Shown in pieces: positions 1 to 7,698 of a stretch of DNA of 64,000 bases. The position numbers and the translations under genes are program-made. Source of the DNA: Rhodanobacter sp. DHB23 (lineage in GTDB: Bacteria; Pseudomonadota; Gammaproteobacteria; Xanthomonadales; Rhodanobacteraceae); NCBI RefSeq assembly GCF_014842975.1, contig NZ_JACYXK010000015.1:26231-90230 (forward strand). The letters run 5' to 3'. Under the pieces are notes generated by a model. That model worked only from the letters and a program-made list of their open reading frames with translations. It did no database searches and was not told the origin of the DNA. The stretch's first letter is position 1. Each line of letters opens with the position of its first letter.

Positions 1-977
1 GGGAACAGGTTGATCGCCGGCGTGCAGAACAGCCGGAAGTTGCTCGCATCCACCGCGTTGTGCAGCCGGCTCACGCCGCGCTCGAACAGCGCGACGATCT
101 CGAACTCGCACGCCTGCGAGCGCGCCAGCGCCGGGCGCAGCCCGGTGAACACCGCGAACAGGAAACGCTCGGGACAGGCGAAGTATTCCTGCAGCAGGCG
201 ATAGCCGCTGAACGAGCGATCCGTGTAGGGCAGCAGGGCCTCGTCGTTGGCGAACCCCTTGTCGCGGATGCAGTCCGCGCCGAGGAACTCGCTGACCAGT
301 CCGCCCGCGCCCTGAGTGCGCACCAGGAAGCCCACCGCGTTGCCCAGCAATTGCTCGTACAGGCGCTTGGGCAACTCGTCGGTGCCGGCGATGAACAGCG
401 GCAACTCGTCCAGTGCCAGCATGTTCGCCTGCGCGCCCGCGGTAACGGTGAATTTCAGGCGCAGGCCGGCGCGCACGACACGGTCCGGCGGCAGCGACAC
501 CCCGGCGGCGGCCAGCGCGGCCGGCGTTTCGAAGTACTTGGCCTCGGACAGCTCCAGCGGCCACAGCGTCACGTCGTGCGCGGTCCGGTACTCGCAGGCG
601 GTGCGCTCGTCGTGGCCGGTGAGCCCGCGCAAGGCGGTTTGCCGCGCCACCACCGGGCCGGCGGCCAGTGCGCTTTCCTTGGTGTCCGGGTTCAACTGCA
701 CCACCGCCATCGAAGGTACCGGCGCGAGGTAATGCGGGTAGATCATCTCCAGCAGGTGCTGGGTGAACACCGGATACTGCGCATCGAGCTTGAGCTGGAT
801 GCGCGCGGCGAGGAAGGCGAAGCCTTCCAGCAGGCGTTCCACGTAGGGGTCGGCGCATTCGAAGCCTTCCAGGCCGAGCCGGCCGGCGATCTTCGGGTAT
901 TCGCGCGCGAACTCGCCGCCCATCTCGCGGACGTGCTGCAACTCGCGGTTGTAATAGCGGAGCAGGCGCGGGTCCAT
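1..977 (-). CDS. tssF: Type VI secretion baseplate protein TssF (VasA/ImpG), C-terminus cut by window edge
   Basis: Reading the minus strand from the ATG at 977 gives an open frame of about 325 codons to the window edge. It begins MDPRLLRYYNREL and continues with FAREYPKIAGRLGL, DPYVERLLEGFAFL and TQHLLEMIYPHYLAP, the typical N-terminus of TssF. TssF is a structural subunit of the T6SS baseplate wedge (TssE-F-G-K) in the cytoplasm, on which the contractile sheath is built. Families are usually about 580-620 residues, so roughly half is visible. It is the last visible gene of the minus-strand T6SS group; tssG would be expected just outside the window. It is separated from tssE by an unusually wide gap of 365 bases. 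Confidence 0.93.
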   Translation of the reverse strand, partial: MDPRLLRYYNRELQHVREMGGEFAREYPKIAGRLGLEGFECADPYVERLLEGFAFLAARIQLKLDAQYPVFTQHLLEMIYPHYLAPVPSMAVVQLNPDTKESALAAGPVVARQTALRGLTGHDERTACEYRTAHDVTLWPLELSEAKYFETPAALAAAGVSLPPDRVVRAGLRLKFTVTAGAQANMLALDELPLFIAGTDELPKRLYEQLLGNAVGFLVRTQGAGGLVSEFLGADCIRDKGFANDEALLPYTDRSFSGYRLLQEYFACPERFLFAVFTGLRPALARSQACEFEIVALFERGVSRLHNAVDASNFRLFCTPAINLF

Positions 978-1342
978 GCTAGGGCCCGCCCATGATTCCC
1001 GGGCGCCCCGCGCCGGGATCCGTCTGCATGCGTGCCAGGAAGAAACGAGGGCCCGCGGGAAGAGTCGCTGGATGGACGCGGCGCTGAAGGGCTGGGAGTG
1101 GAGGTCCGGCCACGGCCGCGTGGCGACGCCGGGATGCAGGCAGACCAGCCCGGCCCGCACGCGAGGGGAGTCCCTGGATGGACCCGGCCTCGCGGAGCGG
1201 GCAAAAGTTGCCATCGAGTGGCCGCCACGCGGCAGCGCGCGACCCGGCCTGACGCCCAATCAGGCCGGCGCCACGCACTACCACCTGGCGGCCACTCGAT
1301 GACAACGCGGGATGCTTGCGGGTCATGGGCAGGCTCCCGCTC
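978..1342. other. 365-base gap inside the T6SS gene group, filled with repeats
   Basis: No convincing gene. The spacer splits tssF from tssE, which in compact T6SS operons are normally close. It holds two near-identical direct copies of GAGTCSCTGGATGGAC at 1062-1077 and 1168-1183, followed by the nested inverted repeat at 1207-1306. The composition and repeat content suggest a REP/MITE-like insertion between two genes that otherwise could be cotranscribed. Open frames here overlap in several phases without recognisable protein features. Confidence 0.6.
1207..1306. repeat. Nested inverted repeat (100-base dyad element)
   Basis: Outer arms 1207-1227 and 1286-1306 are 21 bases each and complementary except for one position; the core is CATCGAGTGGCCGCCA. 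Inside lies a second perfect dyad, CCGGCCTGA at 1244-1252 and TCAGGCCGG at 1260-1268, with a 7-base loop. The two nested dyads make a symmetric structure resembling a small non-coding mobile repeat more than a terminator; there is no T tract on either side. Confidence 0.75.
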
Positions 1343-1846
1343 TCAACCGAAGCTCTCGGACACGTTGAAGCGGCCCGTCTCCAGATCCACCGCGGTCTTG
1401 AGGTAGAGGTTCAGCGGAATCGGCTGCGCCCACATTTCCGAGGCGATGTTGAACACCAGCGACCGGCGGTCCATGCGCTTGTCGTCCAGTTGCACGGTGA
1501 CGTTCAGCGTGCCGGGCGTCAGCCGCGGCTCGAAGGCGAGGATGGCGTCGCGCACCTGGCGCTGCAGCGCGTCGGCCTTGATGCCGGACAGCGCCGCCCC
1601 CGTGAGGTCGGGAATGCCGAAGTTGAGCACGGAGGTCGCCACTTCCGGGTAGTCCGCCAGTTCGGCGTCCGCGCGCAGGTTCACGCAGTTGAGCAGCCAG
1701 GACATGTCGCGCGCCACGCAGTCGCGCAGGCGCGTGGCCGAGATCACGCGCTTCTCGCGGCTCTCGTCGGCCTTGCCCGGTTCGTCGTCGGTGAGGCGGT
1801 CGAGCAGCGACGGCTGCAGGCGTTCCTGCGTGGTGAGCTCGGCCAT
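1343..1846 (-). CDS. tssE: Type VI secretion baseplate protein TssE (gp25-like)
   Basis: 167 residues from the ATG at 1846, starting MAELTTQERLQPSLLDRL. The N-terminal LLDRLTDD motif and the later RDMSWLLNC, SVLNFGIPD and FEPRLTPGTLNV stretches are typical of TssE, the T4 gp25-like 'lysozyme' fold that is in fact a baseplate wedge subunit. Length fits the family. Four bases separate it from the upstream tagJ gene, so the two are cotranscribed. A longer in-frame extension reaches into tagJ, but the family start and tight spacing favour 1846. It should act in the cytoplasm joining the sheath to the baseplate together with TssF. Confidence 0.93.
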   Translation of the reverse strand: MAELTTQERLQPSLLDRLTDDEPGKADESREKRVISATRLRDCVARDMSWLLNCVNLRADAELADYPEVATSVLNFGIPDLTGAALSGIKADALQRQVRDAILAFEPRLTPGTLNVTVQLDDKRMDRRSLVFNIASEMWAQPIPLNLYLKTAVDLETGRFNVSESFG

Positions 1847-1850
1847 GGTT

Positions 1851-2648
1851 TCAGGCCGCGTTGAAGGTGATGCTGCGGATGTCCAACAGCGGGTAATCGC
1901 CCGCGTCGGTGGCCAGCATGCGCTGGCCGGAGCCGGCGAAGCATTCGTCGCCGAGGTCGACCCAGTCGGTGCGGCGCGCCAGCACCAGTTCGCTGTCCTG
2001 CATGCGCTCGGTGCCGGGGTAACGGCTGGGCACGAAGCCCACCGCCTGCCCGCCATTGCTCCACGTCACCTGCACCGGCGCCCATACCTTGTCGCGCAGG
2101 TCGGCGGGCGCGTCGAATTCCAGCTTCCTGATCCGCGTGAACGGCACCCAGGCATAGCCGCCGTTGACGATCATTTCCAGGCAAGGCCCGAAGCGCGAGT
2201 CGGCATCGGCGATCCATTCGAACGGCGTGCCGTCGATCTCGCCGCCCACCGCGTCGGCCTGCTCGAAGGCCTGTTCGCGCAGGGGCTGCGCCTGCACGTG
2301 CCGGCCTTCCGCCTGCAGCTTCAGCGATTGCAACAGCAGCGCCAGCCATTGCGCCGGCTCGCCGATCACCATGGGCGAACGCGCACCGGCCATCACCTGC
2401 TGGCGATCCAGCTCGCCGGCCAGGGCGCGCCCATAGGCCTCCACCATCAGCATGTTGAGCGGGTCGAGCTCGCCACTCACCTTCAACTGGTTCTGCGCCC
2501 GCTCCCACTGGCCCAGCAGGGCCAGCAACTGGAACAGGAACACCCGCGCCTTGGCGTCTGCGGGGTTGCCGCGCACCTGCGCGGTCAAGCCCTGCAGCGC
2601 CTCGTCCAACCGACCTTCTTTGAGCAAGTTTTCCGCAGCCATGTCCAC
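1851..2648 (-). CDS. tagJ: T6SS accessory protein TagJ (ImpE/SciE family)
   Basis: 265 residues, beginning MDMAAENLLKEGRLDEAL. The N-terminal half (about 1-120) is helical with TPR-like pairs (GRLDEALQGLTAQVR, VFLFQLLALLGQWERA). The C-terminal half has the WIADADSRFGPCLE and YAWVPF blocks of the ImpE/SciE family. TagJ proteins associate with TssB and are found in a subset of T6SS lineages, where they influence sheath turnover with ClpV; this is family knowledge. It lies between hcp and tssE on the same strand. A second in-frame ATG two codons downstream (2642) is an equally possible start. Confidence 0.88.
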   Translation of the reverse strand: MDMAAENLLKEGRLDEALQGLTAQVRGNPADAKARVFLFQLLALLGQWERAQNQLKVSGELDPLNMLMVEAYGRALAGELDRQQVMAGARSPMVIGEPAQWLALLLQSLKLQAEGRHVQAQPLREQAFEQADAVGGEIDGTPFEWIADADSRFGPCLEMIVNGGYAWVPFTRIRKLEFDAPADLRDKVWAPVQVTWSNGGQAVGFVPSRYPGTERMQDSELVLARRTDWVDLGDECFAGSGQRMLATDAGDYPLLDIRSITFNAA

Positions 2649-2702
2649 TTTCCGTGCTTGAGGGGTCGGCCAAACGAGGCGACTGCAAGTAGCCGGTCAG
2701 GC

Positions 2703-3206
2703 TCAGGCGCTGGCCACCTGCTGGATGTCGAAGGTGAAGTCCTTGGTGCCGCCGTCCTTGCCGCCCTTGTCGTCCTGCGGCTGGAACGAGTACTTGAACT
2801 TGCCGAAGTGCAGGGTGATGTTCTCGGTGAGCTTGTCCTCGCCACCGCTGCCGCCGGTGGACACCGAGGTGATCAACACGCCTTCGCTCAGCTCGATGGT
2901 GAGGAAGTCGGTCTGCTCGCCGGTGGCATTGGTGACGTACAGCCAGGCCTGATCGATGCGGCCGCCGGTGCAGCAGGCGTTGAGCAGCGCATTGGAGCAG
3001 CCGTCCACGTACTTGGTGACGGAAATGTCCTGCACGTGCGCCTTGCCGCCGCTGGCCGAACCCGCGCCGCTGTGCAGGTCGCCGGTGTTGCTGACGCCCC
3101 ACGACCACGCCAGGATCGGCACCTCGCCCTTGTGCTTCTTGTGGTTGGACGCGCCCTCGATCTTGACCTTGCCCGAGCCGAACTTGATGTGCATGTCGAA
3201 TGCCAT
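2703..3206 (-). CDS. hcp: Type VI secretion tube protein Hcp (TssD)
   Basis: 167 residues from the ATG at 3206, preceded by GGAGAAGG. It starts MAFDMHIKFGSGKVKIEG and carries the blocks typical of Hcp: VPILAWSWGVSN, HVQDISVTKYVDG, GEQTDFLTIELSEGV and ENITLHFGKFKYSF. Hcp hexamers stack into the tube propelled by the TssB/C sheath and can carry effectors in the lumen. Length is typical. The sequence has several cysteines (CSNALLNACC). A 202-base spacer to tssC suggests hcp may also have its own promoter, as is common for this highly expressed subunit. Confidence 0.95.
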   Translation of the reverse strand: MAFDMHIKFGSGKVKIEGASNHKKHKGEVPILAWSWGVSNTGDLHSGAGSASGGKAHVQDISVTKYVDGCSNALLNACCTGGRIDQAWLYVTNATGEQTDFLTIELSEGVLITSVSTGGSGGEDKLTENITLHFGKFKYSFQPQDDKGGKDGGTKDFTFDIQQVASA

Positions 3207-3408
3207 GAACCTTCTCCTCGATCGCCTGTTGATGAATTGATCCGCCCGGCCGGGTCGTCCCCGCCGGTTGCCACACGTCCGTCGCCGCCTTCATCGCGAT
3301 GTCGCGCAGACGATGCCCGGTGTTTGCCGATGCCGCGGCACCGGCCTTTCCTCTCCCGAATCCGGCGGACGCAGCCGCAGGTCGCGGCCACGCCCCTGCC
3401 GGGACAGC

Positions 3409-4902
3409 TCAGGCCTTGGCCGCCGAAGGCAGCCGCGACACCAGCCGCAACGACACCGTGAGGCCTTCCAGCTGGTAGTGCGGCTTGAGGAAGAACTTCG
3501 AGGTGTAGTACCCCGGTGCGCCTTCCACCTCCTCCACCACCACCTCCGCCGCTGACAGCGGCTTGCGCGCCTTGGTCTCCTCGCTGGAGTTGGTCGGGTC
3601 GCCGTCGACGTACTGCATGACCCAGTTGGTCAGCCAGTTCTGCATCGACTCGCGGCTGGAGAACGAACCGATCTTGTCGCGCACGATGCACTTCAGGTAA
3701 TGCGCGAAGCGGCAGCAGGCGAACATGTACGGCAGGCGGCAGCTCAGCGCGGCGTTGGCGGTGGCATCCGGGTCGTCGTATTCCTCCGGCTTGGCCAGCG
3801 ACTGCGCGCTGATGAAGGCGGCCATGTCCGAGTTCTTGCGGTGCACCAGCGGCATCATGCCCATCTTGTCCAGCTCGGCCGAGCGGCGGTCGGTGATGGC
3901 GATCTCGGTCGGGCACTTCATGTCCACGCCGCCGTCGTCGCTGGGGAAGGTATGCACCGGCAGGCCTTCCACCGCGCCGCCCGACTCGATGCCGCGGATG
4001 CGCGAACACCAGCCGTATTCCTTGAACGAGCGGTTGATGTTCACCGCCATCGCGTAGGCGGCGTTCTGCCAGGTGTACTTGGACGAGTCGGCGCCCGAGG
4101 TGTCCTCCTCGAAATCGAATTCCTCCACCGGGTCGGTCGCGACGCCGTAAGGCAGGCGCGCCAGCGTGCGCGGCATGGCCAGACCGAGGTACTTGGCGTC
4201 GTCCGACTCGCGCAGCGAGCGCCACGAGGCGTACTCGGGCGTGGAGAAGATCTTGGCGAGGTCGCGCGGGTTCGCCAGCTCGCTCCAGCTGTCCATGCCC
4301 ATCAGGGTGTGGTTGGCCGCGGCGATGAAGGGCGCGTGCGCGGCCGCCGCCACCTGCGCGATGCCGCCCAGCAGCTCCACGTCCGGCGGGCTGTGGTCGA
4401 AGTAGTAGTCGCCGATCAGGCAGCCGTAGGGTTCGCCGCCGAGCTGGCCGTACTCTTCCTCGTACATCTTCTTGAAGATCGGGCTCTGGTCCCACGCCGT
4501 GCCCTTGTAGCGCTTCAGCGTCTTGCCCAGCTCCTTCTTGGAGATGTTCATCACGCGGATCTTCAGCTGCTGATCCGTCTCGGTGTTGTTGACCAGGTAG
4601 TGCAGGCCGCGCCAGGCGCTTTCCAGCTTCTGGAAGTCCGCATGGTGCATGACGAGGTTGAGCTGCTCGCTGATCTTGCGGTCCAGCTCGGCCACGTAGG
4701 CGTTGATGGTCTGGGTGACGTCGTCGGAGACGATGTCGGCCTTGTTCAGCACCTGCTCGGCGAGCGTGCGGACGGCCGACTCCACCTCTTCCTTGGCGCG
4801 GTCGCTCTTGGGCTTGAACTCCTTGCTGAGCAGCGCGGCGAAATCGTCGGGTACCAGGGTCTGGACTTCGCCGCCCTGTTCGGCCAGTTTCTCGGTTGCC
4901 AT
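3409..4902 (-). CDS. tssC: Type VI secretion contractile sheath large subunit TssC (VipB)
   Basis: 497 residues, starting MATEKLAEQGGEVQTL. Conserved TssC blocks are seen throughout: SAWRGLHYLVNNTETD near residue 95, LIGDYYFDHSPPDVELL, PFIAAANHTLMGM, CPTEIAITDRRSAEL, RLPYMFACCRFAHYLKC and QNWLTNWVMQYVDGD near the C-terminus. TssC interlocks with TssB to form the cytoplasmic contractile sheath around Hcp. It follows tssB with only 3 bases between them, so the pair is translationally coupled. Length and order (tssB-tssC-hcp) are standard. Confidence 0.96.
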   Translation of the reverse strand: MATEKLAEQGGEVQTLVPDDFAALLSKEFKPKSDRAKEEVESAVRTLAEQVLNKADIVSDDVTQTINAYVAELDRKISEQLNLVMHHADFQKLESAWRGLHYLVNNTETDQQLKIRVMNISKKELGKTLKRYKGTAWDQSPIFKKMYEEEYGQLGGEPYGCLIGDYYFDHSPPDVELLGGIAQVAAAAHAPFIAAANHTLMGMDSWSELANPRDLAKIFSTPEYASWRSLRESDDAKYLGLAMPRTLARLPYGVATDPVEEFDFEEDTSGADSSKYTWQNAAYAMAVNINRSFKEYGWCSRIRGIESGGAVEGLPVHTFPSDDGGVDMKCPTEIAITDRRSAELDKMGMMPLVHRKNSDMAAFISAQSLAKPEEYDDPDATANAALSCRLPYMFACCRFAHYLKCIVRDKIGSFSSRESMQNWLTNWVMQYVDGDPTNSSEETKARKPLSAAEVVVEEVEGAPGYYTSKFFLKPHYQLEGLTVSLRLVSRLPSAAKA

Positions 4903-4905
4903 GGT

Positions 4906-5424
4906 TTATTCCCCGTCCTTGCCGGCGTCGCCGGGCTTGGCTGCAGACACCAGCGACTGCAGCAGCGCCGGATCGTTGATGGCCTGCGCGATCAGCTTCT
5001 CAGCTCCGGCCTTGCCGTCCATGTAGGTGCCGAGGTTGGCGAGCTGGGTCCGCGCCTCCAGCAGCTTGGCCACCGCACCGACCTTGCGGGCCACGGCGGT
5101 GGGCGAGAAGTCGTCCATGCTCTCGAAGGTGATGTCCACGTTGAGGTTGCCCTCGCCGGTGAGCGTGTTCGGCACGGCGAAGGAGACGCGCGGCTTCATC
5201 GACTGCAGGCGGCTGTCGAAGTTGTCCACGTCGATCTCCAGCGCCTTGCGGTCCTCGATGGCCGGCAACTCCGCGTTGTTCGCGCCGGACAGGTCGGACA
5301 TCACGCCCATCACGAACGGCACCTGCACCTTCTTCTGCGCACCGTAGACCTCGACGTCGTACTCGATCTGCACCCGCGGCGCACGGTTGCGCGCGATGAA
5401 CTTCTGACTGCTCTGCTTGGCCAT
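4906..5424 (-). CDS. tssB: Type VI secretion contractile sheath small subunit TssB (VipA)
   Basis: 172 residues from the ATG at 5424, beginning MAKQSSQKFIARNRAPRVQI. The sequence has the family signatures RVQIEYDVE, VPFVMGVMSDLSG, LEIDVDNFDSRL and FESMDDFSPTAVARKV. TssB is the smaller sheath subunit, which binds TssC and, through its N-terminal helix in complex, exposes the ClpV recycling site. The start is fixed by a good ribosome binding site (GGGAG, 8 bases upstream) and by family length; an in-frame extension to 5598 runs through a GC-rich hairpin and is rejected. It is the first gene of the minus-strand T6SS group here. Confidence 0.95.
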   Translation of the reverse strand: MAKQSSQKFIARNRAPRVQIEYDVEVYGAQKKVQVPFVMGVMSDLSGANNAELPAIEDRKALEIDVDNFDSRLQSMKPRVSFAVPNTLTGEGNLNVDITFESMDDFSPTAVARKVGAVAKLLEARTQLANLGTYMDGKAGAEKLIAQAINDPALLQSLVSAAKPGDAGKDGE

Positions 5425-5858
5425 GCGTAGTCTCCCGGGACGTAGGTACTGCCTGGATGCGAGGTATCGGCTTTCCCTGCACGCGGTTGCCGCGGGAACC
5501 CGGGGGCGCGCGATGACCTCGCGCGCCCCCGGGTTCCGGTCGAGCCTGGCCCCCTGCGCGACGAAACGACGCCGCCGGGAATTCCCCTCACTGTCCAATG
5601 CGCAACCAACCCTGAAAGGCGTTCATGCCGGCCAGAATCATTCATCTTTCATTCATGATTGACGGGAGACCGGAAACCCGACGTGCTGCGTCGCGGCACG
5701 GCCCGCGCGGACCGGCGTACTAGAATGTCCGACTTGGTTCGTCGTCCCGACCCGCTCGGGGTGGCGTGGCCGCGTCGTTGCAGTCCCCCTGGCGGCCATC
5801 GCGAGATGCCGCCATTCCTGGATGCCCCCGGGCACCTTTCCACGGAGTCGCCGTACCA
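5425..5858. promoter_or_regulatory. 434-base divergent control region between tssB and leucine dehydrogenase
   Basis: No gene seen. The region must hold the start of the T6SS transcript (minus) and of the dehydrogenase transcript (plus). It contains a very strong hairpin (5495-5537), a locally AT-richer patch around 5636-5660 and the hexamer TAGAAT at 5721-5726, a possible -10 for the plus-strand gene without a good -35. I searched the tssB side for a sigma-54 pattern (GG-N10-GC) and found none with correct spacing. Confidence 0.4.
5495..5537. repeat. Perfect 18-bp stem, 7-base loop hairpin upstream of tssB
   Basis: The arms 5495-5512 (GGAACCCGGGGGCGCGCG) and 5520-5537 are exactly complementary, with the loop ATGACCT. 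It lies 71-113 bases upstream of the tssB start, so it may fall in the 5' leader of the T6SS transcript. There is no T tract on either strand, so it is not a standard terminator. It could be a leader attenuator, a protein binding dyad or a repeat insertion. Confidence 0.75.
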
Positions 5859-6962
5859 ATGATTTTCGAAACCATCGCCCACACGGGTCACGAAGAAGTC
5901 GTCTTCTGCCACAACAAGGACGCCGGCCTGAAGGCCATCATCGCGATCCACAACACGGTGCTGGGCCCCGCGCTCGGCGGCCTGCGCATGTGGCCGTACA
6001 AGACCGAGCAGGAGGCGGTGAACGACGTGCTGCGCCTGTCGCGCGGCATGACCTTCAAGAACGCCGTGGCCGGCCTGAACCTGGGCGGCGGCAAGGCGGT
6101 GATCATCGGCGACCCCAGCAAGGACAAGTCCGAGGCGCTGTTCCGCGCGTTCGGCCGCTTCGTCAACTCGCTCAACGGCCGCTACATCACCGCCGAGGAC
6201 GTCGGCATCGACGTCAACGACATGGAATACGTGTTCCGCGAGACCGAGTACGTCACCGGCGTGCACCAGGTGCACGGCGGTTCGGGCGACCCCTCGCCGT
6301 TCACCGCCTACGGCACGCTGCAGGGCCTGATGGCCGCGCTTAACTTCAAGCACGGCAACGAGGACGTGGGCAAGTACAGCTTCGCCGTGCAGGGCTGCGG
6401 CCACGTCGGCAGCGAGTTCATCAAGCTGCTGCGCGAGCAGGGCGCCAAGGTGTTCGTCACCGACATCAACAAGGACGCCGTGCAGCGCTGCGTCGACGAG
6501 CTGGGCTGCGAGGCCGTGGGCCTGGACGAGATCTACGACGTGGACGCCGACGTGTACTCGCCGTGCGCGCTGGGCGGTACCGTCAACGCGCAGACCATCG
6601 ACCGCATCAAGGCGAAGATCATCTGCGGCGCCGCCAACAACCAGCTGGCCACCGACGAGATCGGCGACGAGCTGCAGCGCCGCGGCGTGCTGTACGCGCC
6701 GGACTACGCGGTCAACGCCGGCGGCGTGATGAACGTGTCGCTGGAGATCGACGGCTACAACCGCGAGCGCGCGATGCGCATGATGCGCACGATCTACTAC
6801 AACCTGGGCCGCATCTTCGAGATCAGCAAGACCCAGGGCGTGCCCACCTACAAGGCCGCCGACCGCCTCGCCGAGGAGCGCATCAACGCGATCGGCAGGA
6901 TCAAGCTGCCGCACATGGGCAACGGCGGCACCCGCTTCCAGGGTCGCATGCGCGGCCAGTAA
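5859..6962 (+). CDS. ldh: Leucine dehydrogenase (Glu/Leu/Phe/Val dehydrogenase family)
   Basis: 367 residues from the ATG at 5859 (GGAG upstream), starting MIFETIAHTGHEEVVFCHN. Family marks are LGPALGGLRMWPY (substrate loop), the catalytic lysine block GLNLGGGKAVIIGDP, TAEDVGIDVNDM, and the Rossmann motif VQGCGHVG in the C-terminal NAD domain, followed by APDYAVNAGGV. It oxidatively deaminates leucine, valine and isoleucine to the 2-oxo acids with NAD, feeding branched-chain amino acid breakdown. Isovaleryl-CoA dehydrogenase lies 6 kb downstream on the same strand. A longer in-frame start at 5766 has no ribosome binding site and adds a non-family leader. Valine dehydrogenase is the main alternative name. 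Confidence 0.9.
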   Translation: MIFETIAHTGHEEVVFCHNKDAGLKAIIAIHNTVLGPALGGLRMWPYKTEQEAVNDVLRLSRGMTFKNAVAGLNLGGGKAVIIGDPSKDKSEALFRAFGRFVNSLNGRYITAEDVGIDVNDMEYVFRETEYVTGVHQVHGGSGDPSPFTAYGTLQGLMAALNFKHGNEDVGKYSFAVQGCGHVGSEFIKLLREQGAKVFVTDINKDAVQRCVDELGCEAVGLDEIYDVDADVYSPCALGGTVNAQTIDRIKAKIICGAANNQLATDEIGDELQRRGVLYAPDYAVNAGGVMNVSLEIDGYNRERAMRMMRTIYYNLGRIFEISKTQGVPTYKAADRLAEERINAIGRIKLPHMGNGGTRFQGRMRGQ

Positions 6963-6992
6963 GCCGGCTGCTCCGCCGCGGGTTCCAGCGAA

Positions 6993-7047
6993 CAGGCCGC
7001 CGCAAGGCGGCCTGTCCGTTTCGGGGCGGGTTCAAAATCCCGCCCCG
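6993..7047 (+). terminator. Two tandem hairpins after leucine dehydrogenase
   Basis: First hairpin: ACAGGCCGCC (6993-7002), loop GCAA, GGCGGCCTGT (7007-7016), then CCGTTT. Second: GGGGCGGG (7024-7031), 8-base loop, CCCGCCCC (7040-7047). Their position 30 bases after the stop codon fits rho-independent termination, though the T tracts are short. Confidence 0.65.
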
Positions 7048-7083
7048 TTGCCCGAAACTGCATGGCCGATACGGAGGAAGCGC

Positions 7084-7698
7084 ATGCGTCGCCCGGTGAT
7101 CCTGCTGTTGCTCTGCCTGCTTGCGCCATTCGTCCGCGCGCAGGCCGATGACGCCTTGCTGCAGAACGTGCTGGCCGGGCTGGGCCGGCACGATGCCGTG
7201 CGCGCCGACTTCACCCAGACCCGCAGCAATCCCGCGCTGGACAAGCCCCAGGTGAGCGCGGGCCAGCTGCTGTTCGTGCTGGGGCACGGCATGCTGTGGC
7301 AGACCACCACGCCCTACCGGGAAACGCTGGCGCTCACCGGCAACCGCAACGTGCGCATCGATGCGGACGGCAAGGCCACGCCCATGCACGGCGACCGCGG
7401 CATCAGCCAGGTATCGCAGATGCTGCAAGGCCTGCTGGGCGGCAAGCTGGACGAGGCGCGGCGCCAGTTCAACGTGGAAGCCAGCGGCACGCCCGCGCAA
7501 TGGACGTTGCGCTTCGTGCCGAAACAGGCGCGCATGGCGCAGGTGCTGGCCGGCATCACCCTGGCCGGCAGCGATTACCTGCAGGGCATCGCCATCGCCA
7601 TGCAGGACGGCAGCCGCACCGAGATCCGTTTCGAGCACACCCGCGACGCCGGCCCGCTCACCGCGTTGGAAAGGCGCGCACTCCTCGGCCGGCCATGA
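7084..7698 (+). CDS. LolA-like periplasmic outer-membrane lipoprotein carrier
   Basis: 204 residues from the ATG at 7084 (GGAGGAAG just upstream). A Sec signal peptide (RRPVILLLLCLLAPFVRA, cleavage near RAQA) is followed by a LolA-like fold: VRADFTQTRSNPALDKP near the mature N-terminus, SAGQLLFVLGHGMLWQT, and SDYLQGIAIAMQDGSRTEI. LolA-like proteins bind acyl chains in a half-open beta-barrel in the periplasm. It overlaps the following MMPL transporter by ATGA, and this LolA-MMPL pair is the one seen in aryl polyene and xanthomonadin clusters, where they are thought to move the lipid product to the outer membrane. The general lipoprotein carrier LolA is the alternative, but the neighbour argues against that. 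Confidence 0.82.
   Translation: MRRPVILLLLCLLAPFVRAQADDALLQNVLAGLGRHDAVRADFTQTRSNPALDKPQVSAGQLLFVLGHGMLWQTTTPYRETLALTGNRNVRIDADGKATPMHGDRGISQVSQMLQGLLGGKLDEARRQFNVEASGTPAQWTLRFVPKQARMAQVLAGITLAGSDYLQGIAIAMQDGSRTEIRFEHTRDAGPLTALERRALLGRP

Noticed and set aside
60..995. Open frame on plus of about 310 codons opposite tssF
   Set aside because: It is antisense to a clear TssF frame; its translation is rich in Arg, Gln and His and has no motif, as expected for the complement of GC-rich coding DNA.
5425..5700. Sigma-54 promoter for the T6SS genes
   Set aside because: GG and GC pairs upstream of tssB have spacing of 11, not 10, and lack the TGGCAC and TTGC context.
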